Assembly (NCBI RefSeq): GCF_002252445.1
Contig: NZ_NNRJ01000019.1
Coordinates: forward strand, 186,001 to 250,000
DNA: 64,000 nt
Origin: Brucella thiophenivorans
Lineage (GTDB): Bacteria > Pseudomonadota > Alphaproteobacteria > Rhizobiales > Rhizobiaceae
Direction of reading: 5' to 3'
The position numbers and the translations under genes are program-made. Positions 8,064-17,691 of this stretch are shown here, one piece after another. Position 1 is the first letter of the stretch. The number at the start of each line of letters is the position of its first letter. The notes below the pieces were generated by a model. The model was not told where the DNA came from. It worked only from the letters and a program-made list of their open reading frames with translations, and did no database searches.

Positions 8064-10286
8064 TCAGTTATCGACCGCTGCTTCACCGCTCATGAAGTTC
8101 GGGAACCAACCTTCAAAAGCAGCCGTAAGATCTGCAACCGAAACATCGACTGTCGAACCGAATGTCAGACGGTCGCCGCCGACCGTGCCGAGAAGACGGA
8201 ATGCAATACCAGCGCCTTCCGCATTGAGTGCGATCAGCTTCGCCATTTCAGGCGTGGCCGAGACGACATAACGTGCCTGATCTTCACCGAAAAGCGCTGC
8301 ATGTGGCAGACCGTCACCAGCATCCAGCGTTGCACCTTTGCCCGACTTGATTGCCATTTCAGCAACCGCAATCGCAAGACCGCCATCGGACAGATCGTGA
8401 CAAGCCGTCACCTGACCGTTGCGGATCACCGAGCGAACAAACTCGCCCGTACGCTTTTCAAGTGCGAGATCAACGGTCGGTGCCGGACCATCAGCGCGAT
8501 CAAACAGATCACGCAGATAGATCGACTGACCAAGATGTGAACCGTCAACGCCAAGCAAAACCAACGTGTCGCCATCCTGCATGCCGCCGATCTTGGCCAT
8601 TTGCGACCAATCCGGGATTAGGCCGACACCGGCAATGGTCGGGGTTGGCAGGATCGCCTGACCATTGGTCTCGTTGTAAAGCGAAACATTGCCCGAAACG
8701 ATCGGGAAATCGAGTGCACGGCAAGCTTCACCAATGCCTTCAATGGCCTTGACAAGCTGTCCCATGATTTCCGGCTTTTCAGGATTACCGAAATTGAGAT
8801 TGTCGGTTGAAGCGAGTGGTTCTGCACCCGTTGCCGTGATGTTGCGCCAGCATTCGGCAACAGCCTGCTTGCCGCCTTCAAATGGATCCGCTTCGCAATA
8901 GCGTGGCGTCACGTCAGAAGAGAAAGCCAGCGCCTTGGTAGCATGGCCTTCGACGCGGACAACGCCGGCGTCGCCACCTGGGAGCTGCAACGAATTGCCC
9001 TGAATGAGTGTGTCATACTGCTCATAGACCCAGCGGCGTGATGAGCCATCAGGCGAGCCTATGAGCTTCAAAAGCGCTTGGGAATAATCTTCAACCTGTT
9101 CGACATTGCTGGCAGGCAGCGGAGCGTGCTTGCCCGGCTCCATCCACGGACGATCATATTCAGGAGCCTCATCACCCAGTTCCTTGATCGGCAGATTGGC
9201 GACTTCTTCACCCTGATGAATGACACGAAAACGCAGATCATCGGTGGTTTTGCCAACGATTGCGAAATCAAGGCCCCACTTGCGGAAGATTGCCTTGGCT
9301 TCTTCTTCCATTTCGGGCTTGAGAACCATGAGCATACGCTCCTGGCTTTCCGACAGCATCATTTCATAAGCTGTCATATTCACTTCACGAACCGGAACAT
9401 GGTCGAGAATAAGTTCAATACCAAGATCGCCCTTGGCGCCCATTTCAACAGCCGAGCAGGTCAGACCAGCCGCACCCATATCCTGAATAGCGATAACCGC
9501 ACCCGAAGCCATTAGCTCAAGGCAGGCTTCCAGAAGGCACTTTTCGGTGAATGGATCGCCAACCTGAACGGTAGGACGCTTTTCTTCAATTGATTCGTCG
9601 AATTCGGCTGAGGCCATTGTGGCACCGCCGACGCCGTCACGTCCCGTCTTGGCACCGAGGTAGACAACTGGGAGTCCAACGCCCTTGGCTTCCGACAGGA
9701 AAATGCCGTCATGCTTTGCAAGGCCCGCCGCAAATGCATTGACGAGGATGTTTCCATTGTAGCGCTTGTCGAAGTTGACTTCGCCGCCAACAGTCGGAAC
9801 GCCAAAAGCATTGCCATAACCGCCGACGCCCGACACAACACCTGACACGAGGTGGCGGGTCTTTGGATGATCAGGCTCACCAAAGCGAAGGGCATTCATG
9901 GCTGCGATCGGGCGCGCGCCCATGGTGAAGACGTCACGCAGAATGCCGCCAACGCCAGTTGCCGCACCCTGATAAGGCTCAATGTAAGACGGGTGATTAT
10001 GGCTTTCCATCTTAAAGACGACGCAATCGCCATCGCCAATGTCTACAACACCGGCATTTTCGCCGGGGCCCTGAATAACGCGAGAGCCAGTTGTCGGGAG
10101 CGTACGCAGCCACTTCTTCGAGGACTTATAGGAACAATGTTCGTTCCACATGGCCGAGAAGATGCCGAGTTCCGTAAAACTTGGTTCCCGTCCGATCAGG
10201 TCGAGAATACGCTGATATTCATCGGGCTTGAGGCCGTGGGATTGGATGAGTTCCGGCGTGATGTCGCGCTTATTGGAAATAGTCAT
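8064..10286 (-). CDS. purL: Phosphoribosylformylglycinamidine synthase subunit PurL
   Basis: A 740-residue protein of the short (three-subunit) PurL type. It has the N-terminal [11 protein letters not shown] block, the ATP/FGAR motif [18 protein letters not shown], and two AIRS-like halves. PurL catalyses the ATP-dependent amination of FGAR to FGAM in purine synthesis, using ammonia from PurQ with PurS as bridge. Both partners are encoded about 4 kb further along on the same strand, split from purL by unrelated genes. Length and motif order are normal and no frameshift is seen. About 130 bases separate its start from the end of the upstream MocR gene. Confidence 0.98.
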   Translation of the reverse strand: MTISNKRDITPELIQSHGLKPDEYQRILDLIGREPSFTELGIFSAMWNEHCSYKSSKKWLRTLPTTGSRVIQGPGENAGVVDIGDGDCVVFKMESHNHPSYIEPYQGAATGVGGILRDVFTMGARPIAAMNALRFGEPDHPKTRHLVSGVVSGVGGYGNAFGVPTVGGEVNFDKRYNGNILVNAFAAGLAKHDGIFLSEAKGVGLPVVYLGAKTGRDGVGGATMASAEFDESIEEKRPTVQVGDPFTEKCLLEACLELMASGAVIAIQDMGAAGLTCSAVEMGAKGDLGIELILDHVPVREVNMTAYEMMLSESQERMLMVLKPEMEEEAKAIFRKWGLDFAIVGKTTDDLRFRVIHQGEEVANLPIKELGDEAPEYDRPWMEPGKHAPLPASNVEQVEDYSQALLKLIGSPDGSSRRWVYEQYDTLIQGNSLQLPGGDAGVVRVEGHATKALAFSSDVTPRYCEADPFEGGKQAVAECWRNITATGAEPLASTDNLNFGNPEKPEIMGQLVKAIEGIGEACRALDFPIVSGNVSLYNETNGQAILPTPTIAGVGLIPDWSQMAKIGGMQDGDTLVLLGVDGSHLGQSIYLRDLFDRADGPAPTVDLALEKRTGEFVRSVIRNGQVTACHDLSDGGLAIAVAEMAIKSGKGATLDAGDGLPHAALFGEDQARYVVSATPEMAKLIALNAEGAGIAFRLLGTVGGDRLTFGSTVDVSVADLTAAFEGWFPNFMSGEAAVDN

Positions 10287-10417
10287 GGAGATGAGGAACC
10301 CCGTCGCAGGCTGCGGTACCCGGAAACTTCTGCCGAAGGGCGGACACCTAAGGTTTTAAGGCGTCTCTTTAACCTAACTCTGTTAGAAGCGCGACAGGAA
10401 AATGCCGATTTCCCGGC

Positions 10418-11839
10418 TCAAATGCTGCCTTCATAGCCAGCTCGTTCATTTTCCAGCAATTGCCGCAATGTTTCGAAGCCATTTTCGACATGTTTGCGGT
10501 CAGTGGGAGATGAAAAAGCAATCCGAACCCGGTGGTCTGTCCGGTCAACACGCCCGGCTTTGAACTCATCTTCATCGTCAATGAGAAGCCCGTTTTCATA
10601 AGCAGCCGCCTTGAATGTTCCCGCAAGCCATGGTTCTGGCAGTTTCAGCCAAAGAATGGGCACATAAGGTGATGACACAAGATCGTAACCTTTAAAGATT
10701 TTGCGTGCGAGTTGTTCCCGCCATTCTATCTCTGTTGAACATTGAGCTAGCAATTTCTCAGCCTGTCCTGAAAGCACCAATTGTGCGGCGGTTTCAGCAA
10801 GCAAAAACGAAACGCCCCCCGTCATCAGCTTATGCGTGACACGCAGACGTTGGGCACAATGCGGAGGGCAGGCGACCCAACCGCAGCGCAACCCGGCGGT
10901 GACTGCTTTTGAAAGGCTACCCAGCAGGAAGGTGCGTTCAGGCGCGATGTCAGCGATTTTCGGTATGTTTGATCGCGTCATTACCCCGTATGTGTCGTCT
11001 TCAATAAGCCAGACATTGTGCCTCGCTGCGATCTTGGCAATTGCTACCCTGCGCTCATAGGGCATGGTCGCAAGTGTTGGGTTGTGAATGCTTGGCATAA
11101 GAAATGCCATGGTTGGGTGCTGCTGATTGCAAACTCGCTCAAATTCTTCAGGGATCATGCCATGTTCATCGCTCGCAGCAATTGCGATGCGTCGCCCGGT
11201 AATTCGAACGGAGCGGCTGATCTGAGTATAGGTCAGATCTTCAAAAACAATCCTGTCGCCAGGTGCGGTGAAGGCTGTGATTGCTGCAATAGCACCTGCA
11301 TGGGCACCGTTGGTGACAACGATATTGCTTGCGTCAGCGGGAGCGTGTTCCTGATTGAGCCATTGCCGGCCGGCCTCAAGCCAATGATGCGGGAAATGCC
11401 GTGTGTAATTGACAATTTCATGGGGGAAGTTGCGGATAACAGACGCAATCAGCGGCTCAAGCACCGTGTTTTGCCCAACGTCGGGAGCGGCGGTTGTGTC
11501 AAAACGTCCTTTATCCAAGGGTGCATCCTGAATGCGTGTGCCTGCAATACCGTCGCTGGAATAGGCGGCAGACGCATTCTTAGGGTCGTGCTTTGCAAGC
11601 ACGTAAGTACCGCGACCCACTTCGCCCGTTACAAGCCCACGCTCATGGGCCAGCGCATAGGCGCGGCCGATTGTACCGATTGTCACCTTAAGATCGAAAG
11701 CCAAGTTGCGTTGCGGCGGTAACTTCTCCCCTGCAGGCAAAGAATTGTCCGTGATTGCTTCTTCAATCGCATCGGCGAGCTGAAGATAAAGCGGGCCGGT
11801 CTTTCCGGTGATGTCGGGGAGCCAATTTGTCATGGTCAC
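10418..11839 (-). CDS. MocR-type regulator: GntR winged helix fused to PLP aminotransferase
   Basis: A 473-residue fusion. Residues about 12-82 form a GntR-type winged helix (PLYLQLADAIEEAI, LPAGEKLPPQRNLAFDL, RGLVTGEVGRGTYV). The rest is a fold-type I aminotransferase domain with VVTNGAHAGAIAAI, the Asp of WLIEDDTYG and the PLP lysine in GSLSKAVTAGLRCGW. MocR proteins are transcription factors in which the bound PLP or a PLP adduct acts as ligand. It is divergent from the DUF1127 gene at 11940, with 100 bases between them that probably hold both promoters. The regulated pathway is not evident. Confidence 0.93.
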   Translation of the reverse strand: MTMTNWLPDITGKTGPLYLQLADAIEEAITDNSLPAGEKLPPQRNLAFDLKVTIGTIGRAYALAHERGLVTGEVGRGTYVLAKHDPKNASAAYSSDGIAGTRIQDAPLDKGRFDTTAAPDVGQNTVLEPLIASVIRNFPHEIVNYTRHFPHHWLEAGRQWLNQEHAPADASNIVVTNGAHAGAIAAITAFTAPGDRIVFEDLTYTQISRSVRITGRRIAIAASDEHGMIPEEFERVCNQQHPTMAFLMPSIHNPTLATMPYERRVAIAKIAARHNVWLIEDDTYGVMTRSNIPKIADIAPERTFLLGSLSKAVTAGLRCGWVACPPHCAQRLRVTHKLMTGGVSFLLAETAAQLVLSGQAEKLLAQCSTEIEWREQLARKIFKGYDLVSSPYVPILWLKLPEPWLAGTFKAAAYENGLLIDDEDEFKAGRVDRTDHRVRIAFSSPTDRKHVENGFETLRQLLENERAGYEGSI

Positions 11840-11939
11840 AATATAAGCATTGTATCGATATTCGAGTCAATTGTATTTACCGCATGCAGATAAATTACCT
11901 CAAAAATGGCGCATTAGCCAGTAATGAAGGTTTGTTGCT

Positions 11940-12188
11940 ATGGCATTTATACCCGTTAATCAGGATGAAATAGATACAATTGCTACAATCCGTGTGCGGG
12001 AGCGGTGCGTCGCCGCTGTTTCACGCTCGCTTTGGCAGCGATTTGCGGATTGGTTCGCCTTGCGCCTTATGTTGCGCCGCAGCCGCATCGAATTGATGGA
12101 CCTGACAGATGAACAACTTCTCGATATAGGCATAACGCGGTCTGCGGCAGACAAGGAAGCACGTAAAGTGCGCTTCCATATCCGTTAA
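11940..12188 (+). CDS. DUF1127 (YjiS-like) small protein
   Basis: An 82-residue protein whose C-terminal half is a DUF1127 module: an amphipathic basic helix (LMLRRSRIELMDLTDEQLLDIG) with the LLDIGITRSAADKEA ending. Proteins of this type are small, Arg-rich and common in alphaproteobacteria; some bind RNA or act in phosphate and carbon control. AAGG lies upstream of the ATG. Its divergent neighbour is a MocR-type regulator, which could control it. Confidence 0.85.
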   Translation: MAFIPVNQDEIDTIATIRVRERCVAAVSRSLWQRFADWFALRLMLRRSRIELMDLTDEQLLDIGITRSAADKEARKVRFHIR

Positions 12189-12204
12189 TGTCATAACGCC
12201 TTAA

Positions 12205-12615
12205 TCAGCAGTCTTTTTCACCTTCTGCCCAGCGATTAATGTCCTTGGCAATGCGGCTGCCATTGCTTTGCTGCATCATCGGGCCAAAAGCCTCTATCCG
12301 CGCCGGGTTACCTTCTGCTTGCACGACAAGCAGGGGGCGCCCCCCCAGATTACGCGCAGGCACGACCAGAAAACGTGGACGTCCGGTGAAAGAGTTTAGT
12401 TCAGGGGCCAGTGCGTAGCCGCGGAAATCCTTGTCTTTTGACTTGAACCAGCAGCTATTGGCACCCACAGCAATGCGCTCCATCGTGGGAAGCGCTGCTT
12501 TGTTGGTATTAATGGAAACTGGGCCGGGGGCAGGCTTTGGCGCACAGGCGGCAAACAATGCCAGCGCCGGGAGTGCTGCAAGCGCGATGGTTTTAATCTT
12601 CAAGGAAGGCTCCAT
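12205..12615 (-). CDS. Predicted lipoprotein of unknown function
   Basis: A 136-residue protein with a lipoprotein signal: MEPSLKIKT, a hydrophobic stretch and the lipobox LFAAC at about residues 19-23, so the mature protein would begin at Cys 23 with a Pro/Ala linker. The mature domain has a few Cys and a conserved-looking NSCWFKSKDKDFRGYALAPE block. No family is recognised. I chose the ATG at 12615 because it places the signal correctly; a more upstream ATG at 12654 adds 13 unneeded residues. The gene converges on the DUF1127 gene. Confidence 0.75.
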   Translation of the reverse strand: MEPSLKIKTIALAALPALALFAACAPKPAPGPVSINTNKAALPTMERIAVGANSCWFKSKDKDFRGYALAPELNSFTGRPRFLVVPARNLGGRPLLVVQAEGNPARIEAFGPMMQQSNGSRIAKDINRWAEGEKDC

Positions 12616-12677
12616 AAGAGCATTTCCGGCAAGGGTAGCCTGCCGGAAATGCATAGAAACTGGATTAGATAGTTGGA

Positions 12678-13325
12678 TCAGGCGAGTTGCGGCATAAAAG
12701 CCTTCAGCCCGTCATTCATCTCATTCCAGATGAGTTCGAACACCGGGTCCTGCTTTGCTTTCACTGCATATGTGTCGAATTTGGGGTATGCATTGAGCAA
12801 ATCTGCCTTGCCTGAAAGCTTCTCAAGCGGCTCCAGAAGGAAGCGTATTGGCAGAAGCCATGCATCGGCAAGCGTTGGCGCATCGCTAAGGGCAAAGCTC
12901 TTGTCGGAAAGGCGCGATTCGACCACGCTTAGCCCTCTGTTCAGCTTCGCAAAAAGCCGATCGATCGAAGCGTCGTCTCGTTCGGATTTGCTCAAAAGAA
13001 TAAACAGCTTCATTGCCGGTCCAAGCACTTCCAACTCAGCCACGCGTGCCAAAAGCCGGATCAATGCGCGCTCGCGCGGGCTACCGGGCAGAACGGGCGT
13101 TTCTGGAAAATGATCTTCCAGATATTCGGCGATGACGGCTGCTTCATAAAGGGTCTCGCCAGAGCCTGTAATCAGTACAGGTACGCGCTTGAGCGGGGTT
13201 ACCTGCGCAAAGTCTGCCGGATATGGATAGGGTAGGTTGATGGGTTTGAACGGCAGTTCCTTGATGTAAAGAATGCTGCGTACAAAAGCGGAATAGGGGG
13301 AGAGTAGGCGGGAATATAATTGCAT
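12678..13325 (-). CDS. Glutathione S-transferase family protein
   Basis: A 215-residue cytosolic GST. The N-terminal thioredoxin-like domain runs LYSRLLSPYSAFVRSILY and contains the cis-Pro region KRVPVLITGSGETLYEAAVIAEYL, in which the Glu/Ala pair contacts the glutathione gamma-glutamyl group. The all-helical C-terminal domain contains APTLADAWLLPIRFLL, with the structural N-capping Asp. The Ser residues at about 9 and 12 could be the activating residue. The substrate is unknown. It precedes the lipoprotein gene on the same strand with a gap of about 60 bases. Confidence 0.9.
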   Translation of the reverse strand: MQLYSRLLSPYSAFVRSILYIKELPFKPINLPYPYPADFAQVTPLKRVPVLITGSGETLYEAAVIAEYLEDHFPETPVLPGSPRERALIRLLARVAELEVLGPAMKLFILLSKSERDDASIDRLFAKLNRGLSVVESRLSDKSFALSDAPTLADAWLLPIRFLLEPLEKLSGKADLLNAYPKFDTYAVKAKQDPVFELIWNEMNDGLKAFMPQLA

Positions 13326-13364
13326 CGATCGTTCCCCGATTCGGTTGCCGTAGGAAGTATTCGC

Positions 13365-13408
13365 TTAGAGCGCGATGCAGCTATATGGCTGCACAAAAGA
13401 CGCTCTAA
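13365..13408. repeat. Two-tier inverted repeat (TTAGAGCG...CGCTCTAA)
   Basis: Outer arms TTAGAGCG and CGCTCTAA enclose inner arms TGCAGC and GCTGCA around TATATG. The outer arms match the TAGAGCG boxes at 6902 and 17519. It lies in the 280-base gap between the GST gene and purQ, where I see no gene. Confidence 0.5.
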
Positions 13409-13544
13409 ATTATGTATCTACGCATCATGCTTACCAAAAATCGAATCTAATTTTTGGGTCGATGCTGGCAAGCTGACACGAATTTCTGCATGACGCCAGT
13501 GGATTGCGTTTTGTGACAGAACTGAACCAATCACAGCAGGCGCA

Positions 13545-13579
13545 ACAAAAAACGGCCTCCGCTTAAGACGAAGGCCGTT
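13545..13579 (-). terminator. Terminator of purQ
   Basis: Arms AACGGCCT and AGGCCGTT around a 13-base loop; read leftward the stem is followed by a run of T. It lies 27 bases beyond the purQ stop. Confidence 0.85.
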
Positions 13580-13605
13580 CATGATGTGAAAATGGAATCG
13601 CTTGT

Positions 13606-14277
13606 TTAAGCTGCAATTCCCAAAGCACCTGCAAAAAGCGCACGGCCATCATCGCCGCCATGTGCACCTTCAATCAGGTTTTCAGGATGCGGCATCATGC
13701 CAAGCACATTGCCGCCTGCGTTGACGATTCCTGCAATGTCGTTGACCGAACCGTTGGGGTTTGTGCCTTCAGCATAGCGGAACACAACCTGACCTTCGCC
13801 TTCGATACGCTTGAGCGTTTCCGCATCGGCAAAATAGTTGCCATCGTGATGCGCGACCGGGCAGCGAATAATCTGGCCCGGCTGATAACCACGTGTGAAC
13901 GCAGTGTTTGCGTTGCTGATTTCGAGCTTCACTTCACGGCAGACAAATTTCAGCGAGGTATTGCGCATCAAGGCACCCGGCAACATTCCGGCTTCGACGA
14001 GAATCTGGAAACCGTTGCATACACCGATAACCATCACGCCCTTGTCGGCCTTCTCGCGAATGGCCTGCATGATCGGCATACGCGCTGCAATCGCTCCGCA
14101 ACGCAGGTAATCACCGTAGGAAAAACCGCCGGGAATCAGGATCAGATCCACATCGTCGGGAATGCTGGTATCCGTTTGCCAGACGGTGACAGGTGCTTGT
14201 CCGGAAATCTTGGTGATGGCCGCAATCATGTCGCGGTCACGGTTGAGGCCGGGGAGAAGAACGACAGCTGCTTTCAT
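13606..14277 (-). CDS. purQ: Phosphoribosylformylglycinamidine synthase subunit PurQ
   Basis: A 223-residue class I glutamine amidotransferase. The nucleophile Cys lies in GVCNGFQIL (about residue 87), preceded by [17 protein letters not shown], and the His/Glu of the triad are in the C-terminal [11 protein letters not shown]. PurQ splits glutamine and passes ammonia to PurL. It follows purS by about 90 bases on the same strand and ends in a strong terminator, so the transcript purC-purS-purQ is likely. Confidence 0.97.
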   Translation of the reverse strand: MKAAVVLLPGLNRDRDMIAAITKISGQAPVTVWQTDTSIPDDVDLILIPGGFSYGDYLRCGAIAARMPIMQAIREKADKGVMVIGVCNGFQILVEAGMLPGALMRNTSLKFVCREVKLEISNANTAFTRGYQPGQIIRCPVAHHDGNYFADAETLKRIEGEGQVVFRYAEGTNPNGSVNDIAGIVNAGGNVLGMMPHPENLIEGAHGGDDGRALFAGALGIAA

Positions 14278-14365
14278 GGCGTTTTATGTCTCTTTGAATC
14301 TGAGGGCCTCAGAGCGCGTGGTGCGTTCTGAAAGCGCGCAAAAAATACCTGCTGAGCGCAGTGCG

Positions 14366-14608
14366 TCAGGCGATGACGATTGCGTAGTCTTCAATAACCG
14401 TGTTTGCGAGCAGCTTCTCGCACATGGCTTTGATTTCGGCTTCAGCTTTAGCTTTGTCCGAACCTTCGACTTCAAGATCGAAGACTTTGCCCTGGCGGAC
14501 AGAATTGACGCCTTCGAAATTCAGGCTGCTGAGCGCGCCGACAATAGCTTTGCCCTGCGGGTCGAGAACGCCGTTTTTGAGTGTAACGGTGACGCGTGCC
14601 TTGATCAC
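14366..14608 (-). CDS. purS: Phosphoribosylformylglycinamidine synthase subunit PurS
   Basis: An 80-residue protein of the PurS family: an N-terminal strand KARVTVTLKNGVLDPQG, GKAIVGALSSLNF, VRQGKVFDLEVEG and a C-terminal KLLANTVIEDYAI. PurS dimers bridge PurL and PurQ and stabilise the ammonia channel. Size and position between purC and purQ are as expected for alphaproteobacteria and Gram-positive bacteria that use the three-part enzyme. Confidence 0.96.
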   Translation of the reverse strand: MIKARVTVTLKNGVLDPQGKAIVGALSSLNFEGVNSVRQGKVFDLEVEGSDKAKAEAEIKAMCEKLLANTVIEDYAIVIA

Positions 14609-14644
14609 TGAGTAGTTCCTACTGATCTTTAATCACTAACAATG

Positions 14645-14676
14645 AAAACAGCCCGGAACGCGAGTTGCCGGGCTGT
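14645..14676 (-). terminator. Terminator or attenuator between purC and purS
   Basis: Nine-pair arms ACAGCCCGG/CCGGGCTGT lie just after the purC stop, followed on the minus strand by TTTTC. It sits inside the presumed purC-purS-purQ transcript and may only partly stop it. Confidence 0.7.
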
Positions 14677-14683
14677 GCGGATT

Positions 14684-15448
14684 TTACTTCACAAGGGTCG
14701 GACCTGCGGGACGCGGCGTTTCGTTCTCGTTCATGATTCCGAGACGGCGCGCCACTTCCTGATAGGCCTCAACCAGTCCGCCCATATCGCGGCGGAAGCG
14801 GTCCTTATCGAGCTTGTCATTGGTGTTGACATCCCAAAGGCGCGCTGAGTCTGGCGAAATTTCGTCAGCGACGACGATACGCATCATGTCGCCTTCGAAC
14901 AGACGTCCGCATTCCATCTTGAAATCGACAAGCTGAATGCCAATGCCCAGAAATAGACCTGTGAGGAAGTCGTTGACGCGAATGGCGAGAGCCATGATGT
15001 CGTCGATTTCCGCAGGGCTGGCCCAACCGAAAGCAGTGATATGCTCTTCGGTGACCATTGGGTCATTGAGGGCGTCTGCTTTGTAATAGAACTCGATAAT
15101 CGAGCGAGGCAGAACAGTGCCTTCTTCGATGCCGAGGCGCGTGGACAGCGAACCCGCCGCAACGTTACGGACAACGACTTCAAGCGGGATGATTTCCACT
15201 TCCTTGATCAGCTGCTCACGCATGTTGAGGCGGCGGATGAAGTGGGTTGGAATACCAATGCGATTAAGCTGGGTAAAAATGTGCTCGGAGATGCGGTTGT
15301 TCAACACGCCTTTTCCGTCAACAACTTCATGCTTCTTCGCGTTGAACGCGGTCGCGTCATCTTTGAAGAACTGGACAAGAGTACCGGGTTCAGGGCCTTC
15401 ATAAAGAATCTTGGCCTTGCCCTCGTAAATACGGCGGCGACGGTTCAT
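14684..15448 (-). CDS. purC: SAICAR synthetase (phosphoribosylaminoimidazole-succinocarboxamide synthase)
   Basis: A 254-residue ATP-dependent ligase. The signatures are [12 protein letters not shown] at the N terminus, [15 protein letters not shown] in the centre, and [10 protein letters not shown] and [15 protein letters not shown] in the C-terminal part. It joins aspartate to CAIR, the eighth step of purine synthesis. The length is normal. It is the first gene of a leftward purine group with purS and purQ. The 260-base divergent gap to the DUF1476 gene should hold promoters for both but no operator is recognised. Confidence 0.98.
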   Translation of the reverse strand: MNRRRRIYEGKAKILYEGPEPGTLVQFFKDDATAFNAKKHEVVDGKGVLNNRISEHIFTQLNRIGIPTHFIRRLNMREQLIKEVEIIPLEVVVRNVAAGSLSTRLGIEEGTVLPRSIIEFYYKADALNDPMVTEEHITAFGWASPAEIDDIMALAIRVNDFLTGLFLGIGIQLVDFKMECGRLFEGDMMRIVVADEISPDSARLWDVNTNDKLDKDRFRRDMGGLVEAYQEVARRLGIMNENETPRPAGPTLVK

Positions 15449-15709
15449 GGCTTTTCTCGGATTTCCAAAAATGTGATGATCGGCATTTGCCGCTATTCTC
15501 GCGGGCTACGTATAGCAATTGTGGGCTTTTAACAATCCTGCTTTGTACCCGTTCCCCCGTTTTAAACGTTTCAGAGCCAGATAAATCAAGAAAGTGACTT
15601 TTGGCTCTTGTATAATCTTGCGCCCCTTGCCAGCTTTAGGCAAGAGAACGGTTGACGATCTCACATAACTTGATGTCCTGCATAACTTAATTTTCTGGGA
15701 GTTGTATGA

Positions 15710-16033
15710 ATGGCCACTGGCATGGATGATCGCCGCAATGCTTTCGAAAGCAAATTCGCACTCGATGCTGAATTGCGTTTTAAGGCTGAAGCCCGCCGCA
15801 ACAAGATTCTCGGTCTCTGGGCGGCAGAACTTCTCGGTAAGCATGATGCGGATGCAGACGCCTATGCGCGTGAAGTTGTTGCCGCTGACTTTGAAGAAGC
15901 AGGCGATGAAGACGTATTCCGCAAGCTGCGCGCTGATTTTGACGCCACCAGCGTGAGCATTACGGATGCAACCATTCGTGAAAAGATGTTCGCTTTCCTT
16001 GAGGAAGCGATCCAGCAGGTTCAGAAAGACTAA
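15710..16033 (+). CDS. DUF1476 protein (zeta-type F1-ATPase inhibitor)
   Basis: A 107-residue helical protein with the family core MDDRRNAFESKFALDAELRFK, the Arg/Lys-rich RRNKILGLWAAELLG and FEEAGDEDVFRKLRADF. In Paracoccus and relatives this family is the zeta subunit, which blocks ATP hydrolysis by the F1Fo ATP synthase through its N-terminal inhibitory region. The assignment to that role here is by family only. GGGAG precedes the ATG at 15710, and a terminator follows directly. Confidence 0.92.
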   Translation: MATGMDDRRNAFESKFALDAELRFKAEARRNKILGLWAAELLGKHDADADAYAREVVAADFEEAGDEDVFRKLRADFDATSVSITDATIREKMFAFLEEAIQQVQKD

Positions 16034-16040
16034 CGTAATA

Positions 16041-16080
16041 AAGGGCGGAAATGCAAAATGCGTTTCCGCCCTTAGTTTTT
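16041..16080 (+). terminator. Terminator after DUF1476 gene
   Basis: Eleven-pair arms AAGGGCGGAAA/TTTCCGCCCTT followed by AGTTTTTG. Confidence 0.88.
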
Positions 16081-16099
16081 GTAACGCAGGGGAATAAGC

Positions 16100-16861
16100 A
16101 TGTCTTTGTCTTCGCGTCTTCGTGCCGGAGAAACAATTCTTTCCGCTTGGTCATCTTTGCCGGAAGCCCTTACCGTCGAAGTTCTGGCGCATAGCGCATT
16201 TGACGCTGTAACACTCGATATGCAGCATGGCGGCCACGACGAGCAGAGTGTGTTGCGTAGTCTTGGACTGATCCTGAATGCAGGCAAGCCGCCAGTCGTT
16301 CGCATTCCAGTCGGACGCTTTGATATGGCAAGCCGGGCGCTCGATTTCGGTGCGCAGGCCGTGATTGCGCCAATGATCAACTCTGTCGAAGATGCACGCA
16401 AATTTGCAGCCTCAATGAAATATCCGCCAATCGGCGAGCGTTCATGGGGCGTGTTCCGCGCTAATGCCGATTACGGCACGCCGGGCTCGAACGATTATCT
16501 CGTTACTGCAAATCAGGACACGCTGGCTTTTGCGATGATCGAAACGCGCGATGCCTATGATGCGCTGGATGCAATTCTCGATGTGCGTGGCATTGATGGC
16601 GTTTTTGTTGGTCCTGCCGATTTCTCTATTGCGTGGAGCAATGGCCGCGAAGCTAACCCGGATTCCGAAGCCATAGTTGAACCTATCAGCACTATTGCTC
16701 GTAAGGCTGCTGCCGCTGGCAAGTTCGCTGGAATCTATTCGCCATCAGCAGAATTTGCACGGCGCTATATCCCGCTCGGCTTTCAGTTTTTAACGCTTGC
16801 CAGTGACGGCGGCTATATGCGCCTTGGTGCTAAAACACTCGTTGATGCCATTCGCGCATAA
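16100..16861 (+). CDS. HpcH/HpaI family class II aldolase
   Basis: A 253-residue TIM-barrel enzyme of the HpcH/HpaI family. Seen are the barrel start LSAWSSLPEALTVEVLAHS, the metal/substrate region TLDMQHGGHDEQS, RIPVGRFD, MIETRDA with the metal-binding Glu, and the FVGPADFSIAW motif with the second metal ligand Asp. Enzymes of this family split 2-keto-4-hydroxy acids into pyruvate and an aldehyde. The natural substrate is not clear and no degradation operon surrounds it. AGGGGAA lies well placed before the ATG. Confidence 0.9.
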   Translation: MSLSSRLRAGETILSAWSSLPEALTVEVLAHSAFDAVTLDMQHGGHDEQSVLRSLGLILNAGKPPVVRIPVGRFDMASRALDFGAQAVIAPMINSVEDARKFAASMKYPPIGERSWGVFRANADYGTPGSNDYLVTANQDTLAFAMIETRDAYDALDAILDVRGIDGVFVGPADFSIAWSNGREANPDSEAIVEPISTIARKAAAAGKFAGIYSPSAEFARRYIPLGFQFLTLASDGGYMRLGAKTLVDAIRA

Positions 16862-16893
16862 AAAATAAAGCGGCAGATGTTTCGTCTGCCGCT
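16861..16893 (-). terminator. Terminator of the RBBP9-type hydrolase gene
   Basis: Arms AGCGGCAG and CTGCCGCT; read leftward the stem is followed by TTATTTTT. It may also act weakly on the convergent aldolase transcript. Confidence 0.75.
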
Positions 16894-16944
16894 CCGCAAG
16901 GTTATCTGAATCTATTTCATCAGCAATTTATATAACACTTTGAT

Positions 16945-17511
16945 TTAATGCGATTTTGGCGGCTGAAGTTTAGTCATAAACTCAGCAAATACCATCGAGC
17001 CTTCTGGCCATGGTCCATGCCCTGACTCCGAATTGATATGCCCCGCATCACCAGCATCAATCAGCAATGCGCCCCAATCTTTTACGATCTCTTCGGCTGC
17101 TTCATAGCTGGAGAAGGGATCATTGCGGCTGGCCACGGTGATCGTCGGAAATGGCAGACGTTCACGCGGATAAGGGCCGAATGTCATCAGGTGCTTGGGC
17201 CTGATCTTCTCATTCGAGACATCTGGGGGAGCAACAAAGAATGCACCTGCCACCTTATGCTGGATATGCGGCATTGCATGGAGTGCGGTTGCGACACCCA
17301 GCGAATGGGCCACAAGCACGATTGGCTTTGTCGCTTCATTGGCGGCTTTAACCAGTTGCGCTACCCAATCGTCTTTGACGGGCTTGGACCATTCAGCTTG
17401 CTCAACGCGTCGCGCCGTCGAGAGTTTGCTCTCCCAACGGGTCTGCCAGTGATCAGGGCCGGAATTGGTGTAACCGGGAATGATGAGAATATCGGAATCT
17501 TTAACTTTCAT
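16945..17511 (-). CDS. RBBP9/YdeN family serine hydrolase
   Basis: A 188-residue alpha/beta hydrolase. It shows the oxyanion region IIPGYTNSGPDHWQTRWE, the nucleophile elbow VAHSLGVATALH (Ser about 71), and the catalytic His in GDAGHINSESGHGPWPEG near the C terminus. The arrangement matches the RBBP9/YdeN group of small esterases whose bacterial substrates are mostly unknown. It ends at the shared terminator region with the aldolase and is divergent from the VOC gene at 17692. Confidence 0.9.
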   Translation of the reverse strand: MKVKDSDILIIPGYTNSGPDHWQTRWESKLSTARRVEQAEWSKPVKDDWVAQLVKAANEATKPIVLVAHSLGVATALHAMPHIQHKVAGAFFVAPPDVSNEKIRPKHLMTFGPYPRERLPFPTITVASRNDPFSSYEAAEEIVKDWGALLIDAGDAGHINSESGHGPWPEGSMVFAEFMTKLQPPKSH

Positions 17512-17518
17512 GATCCCT

Positions 17519-17644
17519 ATTTAGAGCCGTTTCAAAGCATCTTCAAGGTGAGCTATAGCGCTGGCGGGTGAACGCAGATGATGCAAATGATGCAAATGAT
17601 GAACAGCTTGTTCGCAGATCGCTATCTTGTGAAACGCTCTCTAA
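17519..17644. repeat. Inverted pair of TAGAGC-GTTTC boxes
   Basis: ATTTAGAGCCGTTTCA (17519-17534) and TGAAACGCTCTAAAT (17630-17644) are near-perfect inverted copies about 95 bases apart, matching the boxes at 6902 and 13365. They frame the divergent promoter gap between the hydrolase and VOC genes. Confidence 0.5.
17578..17603. repeat. Nine-base tandem repeat (ATGATGCAA, about 2.9 copies)
   Basis: ATGATGCAA is repeated twice and followed by ATGATGAA. It lies about 90 bases upstream of the VOC gene and could vary in copy number. Confidence 0.7.
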
Positions 17645-17691
17645 ATTGTGATCTTTAGCGGGAAGATAACACCAAAGAGGATCTTGCGACT

